From Lederbergia citri (GTDB lineage Bacteria; Bacillota; Bacilli; Bacillales; Bacillaceae_C), in assembly GCF_018343625.1 (NCBI RefSeq), contig NZ_JAGYPG010000006.1, forward strand, positions 60,695-124,694: a DNA stretch of 64,000 nucleotides. The letters are read 5' to 3'. A program made the translations under genes and the position numbers. Positions 8,424-15,908 of the stretch are shown here, one piece after another. Numbering within the stretch: the stretch's first letter is position 1; every line of letters starts with the position of its first letter. Under the pieces are notes generated by a model, which was given only the letters and a program-made list of their open reading frames with translations, was not told the origin of the DNA and did no database searches.

Positions 8424-9394
8424 AAGGTTTACTTATATTTTTGTTTTTCTGTTTTGTCTCGTTGCTCATTTATATGGCCTTATCCTTGATAATTCGAAAA
8501 AAACAGAGCGTGGCTGACAGGGTGCATTACTATTTAGATGGCGCTGAGCCGGAGGAGGAACAGCCGATAAAACCATCCATAAAAATTAATATGATGAACC
8601 AGCTTCAAAAAGCAACCGGCAACATTATGAAGAAGCTGTTGAGCAGAGAAAAAAACCAGAAACTTGAGCAGTCTCTCAGAAGTGCCGGCGTACCGATAAG
8701 GCCCGAAGAATTTATACTGTTTCAATGGATTTCTATTGCATTGGGGAGCGGAGTGATGTATCTGCTGTCTGGCAGCTTGCTGTTGGCATTATTCGGAGCA
8801 ATTGCAGGATTTCTGCTGCCCAAGCTGTTTATATCTAGAAAACAGCGGACAAGGCTTAGAAAATTTAATGATGACTTGCCGGATATGATTACAAGCATCA
8901 TTGGCGGCCTGAGGGCAGGGTTCAGCTTTCCTCAGGCACTGAAAAATGTGGCGGACGAAGCCCAATCGCCGTTGAAGGAAGAAATTGAAATAACGTTAAA
9001 GGAAATGCAATATGGCAGCACTCTTGAGGAAGCATTGAACGGTCTGAAGGAAAGGATGCCAAGTGATGATCTGGATTTAATGATCCAGGCCATCGTTATA
9101 CAGCGCCAAGTCGGCGGAAATCTGGCAACAGTTTTGGAGACCATTATAAGCACCATCCGGGAGCGCATGAGGATTCAACGTGATATCAAAACCCTGACGG
9201 CGCAAGGCCGATTATCCGGTATGGTCATTGGTTTTATGCCTCTGATTCTGGGGATTTTGCTTTATTTGATAGAACCGGACTATATCGGCTCACTATTTAC
9301 CCATCCTGTCGGCATCGCTCTTATCATTGGCGGAGCCATATCCAGCATCATCGGTTTTTTCATGATACGAAAAATCATATCGATCGAGGTGTAG
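8420..9394 (+). CDS. tadB: TadB, Flp pilus platform protein
   Basis: 324 residues with an N-terminal transmembrane helix (about 2-22), a cytoplasmic T2SSF/GspF domain (about 155-280) with LPDMITSIIGGLRAGFSFPQAL, and two C-terminal transmembrane segments. This is the TadB inner-membrane platform protein that works with TadA and TadC. ATGA overlap with tadA and a 4-base gap to tadC indicate one transcript. Confidence 0.88.
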   Translation: MKGLLIFLFFCFVSLLIYMALSLIIRKKQSVADRVHYYLDGAEPEEEQPIKPSIKINMMNQLQKATGNIMKKLLSREKNQKLEQSLRSAGVPIRPEEFILFQWISIALGSGVMYLLSGSLLLALFGAIAGFLLPKLFISRKQRTRLRKFNDDLPDMITSIIGGLRAGFSFPQALKNVADEAQSPLKEEIEITLKEMQYGSTLEEALNGLKERMPSDDLDLMIQAIVIQRQVGGNLATVLETIISTIRERMRIQRDIKTLTAQGRLSGMVIGFMPLILGILLYLIEPDYIGSLFTHPVGIALIIGGAISSIIGFFMIRKIISIEV

Positions 9395-9398
9395 CCGG

Positions 9399-10319
9399 AT
9401 GCTTGTCTTCTTTTTTTTCTTGACGGTCACCCTATCCTTTTATGCTGTAATCTCATGGCGTGTACAAAAGAAACAACTCTTGCAAGATCGATTGGAGAAT
9501 CTTTTTCCGGAATCATCAGAACATATGATTCGTTCGGTCCGTGAGGAAGAATTGCGAGAGCCTATCATGAAGAGATTGAAACAAACGCTTTGGACTCATA
9601 CACGGGTGCGAATGGATAAGAAACTGTCACCCAAAAATGTTCTTAAATTGGAGGCAAAGCTGCAGCAGGCGGGAAATCCGTTTGGAATGGGCCCTGCGGA
9701 ATATAAAGGCATACAGTTCATTTTAGCGATTCTGCTTCCCATTCTCTTTGCTGGATGGGGTATTCTTGCTGACTTCGGGGGAGGAGTGCTGTTTTTTCTT
9801 GCTGTTGCTGGGCTTGGAGCATCCTTCTTGCTTCCAAGCGTTTACTTGAATATGAAACGGAAAGCCCGGACGCGGCTCGCGTTAAAGGAGCTTCCGGACT
9901 TTCTGGATTTGCTGACCGTTAGTTTGGAAGCCGGCTTGGGCTTTGATTCAGCACTGTCAAAAGTAACGGCAAAAAAGCCGGGAGTTCTGTCAGGTGAATT
10001 CCGGCGTGCACTGGAGGAAATGCGGCTTGGAAAGGTGAGAAGGGAAGCCCTGTCGGGAATTCGTGAGCGTCTCGACTTGAATGATGTCAAATCCCTGATA
10101 GGCAGCATCATTCAGGCTGAAAAGCTTGGAATTGGAATGGTGCAGGTGCTGCGCGTCCGATCGGAGGAGGTAAGGGACATGCGAAAGCAGCGGGCGGAAG
10201 AAACGGCAATGAAAGCACCCGTCAAAATGCTTTTTCCGCTAGTCTTTTTCATCTTTCCAAGTCTGTTTATCGTCCTGCTGGGACCTGCTGTCATTCAGCT
10301 GATGACATCGTTTAAATAA
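9399..10319 (+). CDS. tadC: TadC, Flp pilus platform protein
   Basis: 306 residues: an N-terminal helix, two central transmembrane segments (about 107-150), a T2SSF domain with LKELPDFLDLLTVSLEAGLGFDSAL (about 165-190), and a C-terminal helix. It is the partner of TadB and the last recognisable gene of the locus. No secretin (RcpA/CpaC) is present, as expected for a Gram-positive tad system. Confidence 0.88.
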   Translation: MLVFFFFLTVTLSFYAVISWRVQKKQLLQDRLENLFPESSEHMIRSVREEELREPIMKRLKQTLWTHTRVRMDKKLSPKNVLKLEAKLQQAGNPFGMGPAEYKGIQFILAILLPILFAGWGILADFGGGVLFFLAVAGLGASFLLPSVYLNMKRKARTRLALKELPDFLDLLTVSLEAGLGFDSALSKVTAKKPGVLSGEFRRALEEMRLGKVRREALSGIRERLDLNDVKSLIGSIIQAEKLGIGMVQVLRVRSEEVRDMRKQRAEETAMKAPVKMLFPLVFFIFPSLFIVLLGPAVIQLMTSFK

Positions 10320-10930
10320 AGGAAAAATATTTTTAGCTAATCTTTGGAACCGTTTGAGTTTATTTTCCGTTACCTTTAATGCCAAACGTTTTTTAAAGAG
10401 GGAGGAACGGAATTTTAAGAAAACGGTTCTTTTTGCTTTATCCTGTTAATCTTGCTTGTGCTGCCGAACTTATTGGCCGCCGTACCATAGGACTTGGCCG
10501 GTAGGAAGGGGCTTATTTTAGAAATTAGCGGCGATATCTCCATATCGGTAAAATGAAGTGCCGAAGCAATAGAACTTTGGAAGTCAGATTCTTATGATGC
10601 CTGGATTACATATGAATCATGGGATCACCGATTGAAAGATGAGACAGAGCTCGTCTGGCTTTCCGAAGAAGACCGCCTGTACAGGGTAAGTGATGATGTT
10701 ATCTAAGTTATGGTAAATTATGTGAGAAGCGTATATTTGAGTTCAGTCCGCACAAATTCTGAAGATGTTAGTTCACTAGACAGGGATCTTAAAATCGAGG
10801 TAAAGTCATATTCATATATATATGCATTGGAACCGCTAAGTTTTGTTAAACAGTTAAGACAAAGGTTTTAGTAGTGGCTAATAAATTGTATATGTGTGGA
10901 AATATAACTTTGTTTGGGGAGTGAAGCAAG
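10320..10930. other. Gap after tadC with possible decayed reading frame
   Basis: About 610 bases without an intact gene. A + strand frame from about 10565 to 10706 stays open for roughly 48 codons, including AWITYESWDHRL and ELVWLSEEDRLYRV, but has no start codon or SD. Just upstream, a stretch around 10430-10490 would encode a signal-peptide-like run if frames were joined. This looks like a gene in decay; I cannot name it. Confidence 0.35.
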
Positions 10931-11311
10931 ATGAAAATAGAGCATGTAGCAATCTGGGTAAAAGATTTGGAAGCAATGAAGTCGTTTTATGTAAAGTACT
11001 TTAATGCGAAGGCAAATGCGAAATATCATAATAAAGATAAGAAATTTGAATCTTATTTTCTAACGTTTGATGAGGGTGCACGTTTAGAGATTATGCGTAA
11101 GGAAGGCATTGATAATCCGGATCAAGACGATAGAATTGGTTGGGCTCATATCGCAATTTCCTTAGGAAACAGGGAGGCCGTCAATCAAATGACAGATTGC
11201 TTACAAAAAGATGGTTACCACCTAGTTAGTGCTCCTCGTGTTACCGGAGACGGTTATTATGAGAGTGTGATAGAGGATCCTGAAGGTAATACCATAGAAT
11301 TGACAGTGTAA
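10931..11311 (+). CDS. VOC-family (glyoxalase/bleomycin resistance-like) protein
   Basis: 126 residues, one vicinal-oxygen-chelate module pair. It starts MKIEHVAIWVKDLEAMKSFYVKYF and ends SVIEDPEGNTIELTV. The metal-ligand positions of glyoxalase-like proteins are visible: His5 near the start, Glu in the middle strand (ARLEIM), a His in GWAHIAIS and Glu in the last strand. The specific reaction is unknown. GGGGAGTG lies before the ATG. It stands alone in the accessory segment behind the tad locus. Confidence 0.8.
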   Translation: MKIEHVAIWVKDLEAMKSFYVKYFNAKANAKYHNKDKKFESYFLTFDEGARLEIMRKEGIDNPDQDDRIGWAHIAISLGNREAVNQMTDCLQKDGYHLVSAPRVTGDGYYESVIEDPEGNTIELTV

Positions 11312-11483
11312 TAAAAGAGATTACTAACTGAGACTGTTAATTAATCTTTACTTAAAAACTAATAGAAGTATGATGTCAGTATTCTTTAAAATATAATTCA
11401 AAAAGGCTAGATTAGAATATGATTTTATATATAAGGTGATATGAAGAAATGATAACTGTAAAAATGAGACGGAAAAAGAAAAA

Positions 11484-12023
11484 ATGTTAAATGGTGAACT
11501 TTATAATGCAGACGACCCGGAATTACACAGAGAACGAATGAACGCTAGAAGGCTAACGAGATACTTTAATGAGTCAATCGAAACGGAAGAGAACAAAAGA
11601 ATTGAATTATTAAAAGAACTGTTCGGTTCCACTGGAGAGAATTTACACATAGAGCCGACATTCCGTTGTGACTATGGCTACAACATACACGTTGGCGAAA
11701 ACTTCTTTGCAAATTTTGATTGTGTATTTTTGGATGTTTGTGAAATCCGAATAGGTGATAATTGCTTTATTGCACCGGGAGTGCACATATATACAGCCAC
11801 TCATCCACTAAATGCAAATGAAAGAATATCAGGTGCAGAATATGGTAAACCAGTCCATATTGGTCACAATGTTTGGATTGGCGGGAGAGCGGTTATTAAT
11901 CCTGGAGTTAAAATAGGTAACAATGTTGTTATCGCCTCTGGTGCGGTTGTAACAAAAGATGTACCTGATAATGTGGTGGTAGGTGGAAATCCTGCAAGAA
12001 TAATTAAACAAATCGAGGCATAG
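11484..12023 (+). CDS. maa: Maltose/galactoside-type O-acetyltransferase
   Basis: 179 residues of the left-handed beta-helix acetyltransferase family (Maa/LacA): N-terminal MLNGELYNADDPEL and repeated hexapeptides such as IGDNCFIAPGVHI, IGHNVWIGGRAVI and IGNNVVIASGAVV. The catalytic His lies in YTATHPLN (about residue 113). It transfers acetyl from acetyl-CoA to a sugar. The usual start of the family (MKTEKEK-M) appears shifted: the DNA just upstream encodes ETEKEK in frame, but its ATG is one base out of frame. The protein therefore probably starts at this inner ATG, with a poor SD. The enzyme core is intact. Confidence 0.85.
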   Translation: MLNGELYNADDPELHRERMNARRLTRYFNESIETEENKRIELLKELFGSTGENLHIEPTFRCDYGYNIHVGENFFANFDCVFLDVCEIRIGDNCFIAPGVHIYTATHPLNANERISGAEYGKPVHIGHNVWIGGRAVINPGVKIGNNVVIASGAVVTKDVPDNVVVGGNPARIIKQIEA

Positions 12024-12260
12024 ATGAAGCTTAAAATTAATATGTATTGATGAACTACCGTGAAAAGTGAAATAAGCTTTCCTTTTCTCTGGTGAATCAG
12101 ATTATCATGATTAGTGAACGGTGTACGCCCACTGAATGGTATTGAATGCAATGTGACTGTAAAAATCGTAGGTGTTTAGAGATAATGATACAAGCTGGAA
12201 TTAACTGATTCCTAAATCTGTAGTAAAGTATAGAAATAGAATTTCTACAGGAACATTAGA

Positions 12261-12302
12261 CGTAAGAAATACGGTCGCGCGCAACAGTTCTCAAAACCTT
12301 AA
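12261..12302 (+). repeat. rpsI 3'-end copy 2 (shortened)
   Basis: Reads RKKYG-RAQQFSKP then TAA. Compared with copy 1 it lacks exactly 15 bases (five codons, LKGAR) and ends KP instead of KR. It lies in the same orientation as the other copies and marks the right end of the tad-bearing segment. The sequence after it differs from copies 1, 3 and 4, so the neighbour to the right came from a different element type. Confidence 0.7.
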
Positions 12303-12318
12303 TCATGGACGTTTCTTA

Positions 12319-12355
12319 AAGACTCTCAACCGATTTAGTTGGGGGTCTTTTTGTT
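12319..12355 (+). terminator. Terminator following rpsI-end copy 2
   Basis: Stem AGACTCTCAAC / GTTGGGGGTCT (G-U pairs allowed) followed by TTTTTG. A related hairpin preceded by the same GACGTTTC lies at 21803-21838. Confidence 0.8.
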
Positions 12356-12798
12356 TAAAAAGAGCCTTTTGACCATGAAAGTTATTATTCTAAAAAGTGA
12401 AATATTTTCATGACCAAATTGGCTCCCATTTGTTAAAATAAATTATATTAGTCTGCAAACATTCATTTACAACAAGCCATTGTCGAGTGGTAAAGTGAGA
12501 AACGAATGAGTAAAATCAAGCATTAACTCAGTTGCGTCTCATTAAGATTAATAAATTCAATTCCGTCTTTCGATTGTTAGCTGGTATAGGTCTCGCAGGG
12601 ATTGTCAACCAATATTTTCATAAATGTTGCTCCAAGTATGAAGTCTGGCGTGAAGTTTCGACAGCACTAATTTTAATTAAGTTCAAGCATAAATCGGCTA
12701 TTTGCAGTCAAAGTAGACAAAGACAAATGAGTTAAGTTAGTCAATCATTTGGTTACCCATTTCCCCTTGAATTTTTTTTCGAAAAAGGAGTACGTATC
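12356..12798. other. Gene-free gap before MFS gene
   Basis: A+T-rich DNA. A + strand open frame at 12532-12735 has no SD and a low-complexity, unfamiliar translation; I do not accept it as a gene. No RNA gene is seen. Confidence 0.4.
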
Positions 12799-13977
12799 AT
12801 GTCGACTAAGGCATCACTCTGGACAAAAATCTTTATTTTACTCATGTTAGCAAATGCTTTTTCTTTTTTTGCATTCGATATATTATTGCCTACACTTCCA
12901 CTTTTTTTATCAAACCAAAGTGGGTTTACTACCTCACAAATAGGATTGATTATCGGAAGTTTTACATTTTCTGCAGTCTTTATTCGTTTTTTTACTGAGA
13001 TTTTTACAAATCGATTTGGAAGAAAGAAAGTTTTAGTGTGTTCTATTATTATTTGTTTAATTTCAACCCTTGGTTATTACATAGCGAACAGTTTTTATCT
13101 TGCCCTTTCCCTCCGTATTTTTCACGGTTGTGGTTTAGGTTTGTCCATTACCATTCTTACTACATTAGCAGCTGAAATCATTCCAAATGAAAGAAGGGGA
13201 GAAGGAATAGGGATGATTGGGAATGGTACTACCATTGCATTGGCGATATCGCCCTTTGTCGGTATGTGGTTAATTAATTCTTATCATCCTATAATTTTAT
13301 TTACGACAGCAGGTGCTAGTGTACTGTTATTCTTAGTTTGTGTTAGTTTCATTTCTTTTCCGGAAAGTCAAAAGAGCGAAAATCAAAAAGAACGAACCGT
13401 ATTTCAGCCCATTTTTGATCAATCTGCCATTATTCCTTCTTTTCTAATTCTGTTAATGGGTGCATGCATGGGCGGTGTAATGAGCTTTATGGCACTTTAT
13501 GCAAAAGAATTAAACATTGAAGGCGTAGCATGGTTTTATTTTATTAACACAATAAGTGCATTTTTGATTCGATTCATTTCAGGGAAAACCTTTGACCGAA
13601 TAGGTCCTGTTTGGGTTATAATTCCAAGCTCAATATCGATGATAATTGGATTTATTTTATTGTATCAATCTACTACATTATATGGCTTGTTAAGTGCTGC
13701 ATGTTTATATGGAATGGGGCAAGGAGCTTTATTCCCTGCATTACAAGCTTGGGTATTGAATAAAGCAACACCAGATCGTTATTTAAAGGTAAGCTCCATG
13801 TTTTATAATTCTCTGGATATAGGAATTGGAGGAGGGTCTGCTATACTGGGTTTAGTTGCGGCAAAACTAAATTATAGTTCAATCTATCTAGCTTCTGCCT
13901 TTATCATGTTGGCATTCCTAATTGTATATTCTTCATCTTTATTCGTGAACAAAAGGAAAACAATAACAGCATCCTAA
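12799..13977 (+). CDS. MFS transporter (12 TM)
   Basis: 392 residues with about 12 hydrophobic helices and the MFS signature NRFGRKKVL (about residues 71-79) between helices 2 and 3, plus a second copy GKTFDRIGPVW in the C-terminal half. It is an H+-coupled drug or metabolite exporter of the YfcJ/DHA1-like type; the substrate is unknown. AAGGAGT lies before the ATG. It is the only gene of its segment, flanked on both sides by rpsI-end repeats, so the segment is a one-gene cassette of about 1.75 kb. Confidence 0.85.
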   Translation: MSTKASLWTKIFILLMLANAFSFFAFDILLPTLPLFLSNQSGFTTSQIGLIIGSFTFSAVFIRFFTEIFTNRFGRKKVLVCSIIICLISTLGYYIANSFYLALSLRIFHGCGLGLSITILTTLAAEIIPNERRGEGIGMIGNGTTIALAISPFVGMWLINSYHPIILFTTAGASVLLFLVCVSFISFPESQKSENQKERTVFQPIFDQSAIIPSFLILLMGACMGGVMSFMALYAKELNIEGVAWFYFINTISAFLIRFISGKTFDRIGPVWVIIPSSISMIIGFILLYQSTTLYGLLSAACLYGMGQGALFPALQAWVLNKATPDRYLKVSSMFYNSLDIGIGGGSAILGLVAAKLNYSSIYLASAFIMLAFLIVYSSSLFVNKRKTITAS

Positions 13978-13991
13978 CATTAGTTTGTCTT

Positions 13992-14052
13992 AAGAACGTA
14001 AAAATACGGTCTTAAAGGTGCATGTCGCGCGCCTCAGTTCTCAAAAAGTTAG
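13992..14052 (+). repeat. rpsI 3'-end copy 3
   Basis: GAACGTAAAAATACGG then codons YGLKGACRAPQFSKS and TAG. One A of the AAAAAA run is missing relative to copy 1, and several third positions differ, so this is a diverged copy. Same orientation as the others; it closes the MFS cassette. Confidence 0.82.
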
Positions 14053-14083
14053 CATTAATGAAAATATTGATATATCAACGTTT

Positions 14084-14120
14084 ACAGGCTATCTCTTTTA
14101 TGATGAAATAGCCTGTTTTG
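14084..14120 (+). terminator. Terminator following rpsI-end copy 3
   Basis: Stem ACAGGCTAT / ATAGCCTGT with a T run, the same hairpin as at 2480 and 18905. The following AGTGAATGTAAATTGAATGTAA (about 14132-14155) matches the DNA after the copy 1 terminator. Confidence 0.8.
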
Positions 14121-14318
14121 TTTGTGAAAAAGTTAGTGAATGTAAATTGAATGTAATTATTTATTTTGGAACAAATCACTAGTGTTGACTTAACTTGATT
14201 ACTTCTTAAAAAGGATATTTAATTTCATTATTTGACCATTGAAAAAGCTTTTTTGTAAGGTTGCCAATTATGAAATTGAACTGACCTATTGAAATGAGAC
14301 ACACATAAAACACCTGTG

Positions 14319-14545
14319 CTAGGTTGCTAAACACCTACACTCCTTGGGAGTTTGGTAGCCTAATTTTTTCCTTGAATCCTCTCTGAATTATAATACTTCA
14401 TATATTTGTTGACACGGTCTATCACTTCTATCATGCTGAGCGAATTCATTTTTACAAAGTGGAACTCATTCGTTTTTAATTTGGAATGAAAGGATTCGAT
14501 GACCATTAACCCAACGGTTTTTTCTTTTCGTCTAGATTTCATCAA
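14319..14545 (-). pseudogene. IS3-family transposase remnant (C-terminal end)
   Basis: On the minus strand the frame reads VIESFHSKLKTNEF (with the catalytic Glu of the DDE triad), then VNKYMKYYNSERIQGK. A one-base shift in an A-run then gives LGYQTPKECR. This is the C-terminus of IS150/IS3-type OrfB, about 60-75 of some 280 residues. The N-terminal parts are gone and the end is frameshifted, so it is dead. It shows past IS activity at the left end of this segment. Confidence 0.75.
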
Positions 14546-14667
14546 TCACGTGAACGATTACGAAATGAAATTCCCTGCTAAATTCCCGTTTGAACGGGAA
14601 ACCGTCCCGCGACAATGGGACTGTCCCTCACTATACTTAAATTACAATACCATTATCCGAAGAAAGG

Positions 14668-15282
14668 ATGAAAAAACTTTTGGCAAATTCGAAAAAAATT
14701 CGTCTTGCGGGTGTTGCTAGTATAACTGGCGGGCTGATCCAGATTGTACTCGGCATATTGCTTTCGACCGGAATGGATCCGGACATAATGCCCTACGGCC
14801 AGATTGCCTATTCACTCTCAGTTTTATTGTTATCAGGTGGACTACTCGGATTGTTATGGCTGAAAGCGCTCGGAAGAGGCAAATGGCTGCTGGTCATTCC
14901 GCTACTTGGCTTTGTTTCTCAAGAAATCGCACATGGGATCATTTTCTACTATTGGGACAATACCGTCAATCAGCCATTTAAGCCGATTGGTGCGATGTTA
15001 GTCGCTGTCGGCATGGTGGCGTGCGGTATCGCGACGATCAGGGCAAAAGTATGGAGTGGTTGGAGTAAAGTCGCTCCCTTACTGATTGGTGTGTATTTCT
15101 TCTTAGGTCCATTAATCGCACTCATTGTAACGAAAGAACCGAACTTTGTCTTAATTATGATGTGGGGTTTGTTTTGGGCCAATTTGGGTTTTGCTATTAT
15201 TTCAAATGCTAAAGCGTCGGAAATCAGATTCACGAATGATATTAATAAAGGGGTGGCTCCATATGACACTTTCAAAGATTAA
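14668..15282 (+). CDS. Polytopic membrane protein, unknown function
   Basis: 204 residues with about six predicted transmembrane helices, a basic N-terminus (MKKLLANSKKIRLAG) and a polar C-terminal tail. I do not recognise the family. It overlaps the next gene by 20 bases and is followed by a sensor kinase and response regulator, so it may be the target or accessory of that two-component system (inference from position). The SD is very close to the ATG; a TTG at 14680 is an alternative start. Confidence 0.65.
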   Translation: MKKLLANSKKIRLAGVASITGGLIQIVLGILLSTGMDPDIMPYGQIAYSLSVLLLSGGLLGLLWLKALGRGKWLLVIPLLGFVSQEIAHGIIFYYWDNTVNQPFKPIGAMLVAVGMVACGIATIRAKVWSGWSKVAPLLIGVYFFLGPLIALIVTKEPNFVLIMMWGLFWANLGFAIISNAKASEIRFTNDINKGVAPYDTFKD

Positions 15283-15868
15283 TCGGATATTCGCGGTGTT
15301 TGGGATTATAGGTTTTTTCTTCATCATATCTAGTTTTATTGGCGCTGTTTCAAAAGGCGATAATCCTGTTACATTCATTAGTTTTATCAGCATTTTAGCG
15401 TGGGTTTTTCTTATGTTTGGAGTTCTTGCTGTGTATTTAAGCCAAATGGAAAATATGCGAGTACTTGGATTTATCAGCACTATTATATTCATCTTCGCGA
15501 TGACATGGACAATAGGTTCTATTGCAGTACACGAATTTGCATTCCCATTCATCTATGATATCGATCCGTCAATGGATTTAAGTAAGGTGACTGAAAGTGA
15601 GTTGCCTTCCCCAATATGGGAAGCGGAAGTGACTTCTTCTATATTGTTTATAGCAGGCTCAGGCCTTTACGGTTTAACAATTATGCTATTTAGCAAAACG
15701 GCGCGTTGGCCGGGCGTATTGCTGCTAATTGTTAGTGCAGCATCAATCTTAAAATATGTTTCTGAGGAGTTGGCATTAATAAGTTATCTTGGCTACCCAA
15801 TCGCGGTTTCCTGGATGTGTGTGAAATTACTTAAAACAGGTACCCCGAAACAAACTAATGTGACATAA
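15263..15868 (+). CDS. Polytopic membrane protein, unknown function
   Basis: About 201 residues with five to six hydrophobic helices and one acidic external loop (DIDPSMDLSKVTESELPSP). No family recognised. The ATG at 15263 is chosen because AAAGGGGTGG lies about eight bases upstream; a longer open frame exists. It sits between another unknown membrane protein and a histidine kinase gene 40 bases further on, suggesting a four-gene unit. Confidence 0.65.
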   Translation: MTLSKINRIFAVFGIIGFFFIISSFIGAVSKGDNPVTFISFISILAWVFLMFGVLAVYLSQMENMRVLGFISTIIFIFAMTWTIGSIAVHEFAFPFIYDIDPSMDLSKVTESELPSPIWEAEVTSSILFIAGSGLYGLTIMLFSKTARWPGVLLLIVSAASILKYVSEELALISYLGYPIAVSWMCVKLLKTGTPKQTNVT

Positions 15869-15908
15869 TACAAATATATGATTCTCCACTTTTTGGAAGG
15901 GTGGTTTC

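Noticed and set aside
12532..12735. 67-codon open frame before the MFS gene
   Set aside because: No SD, no recognisable features, low-complexity translation.
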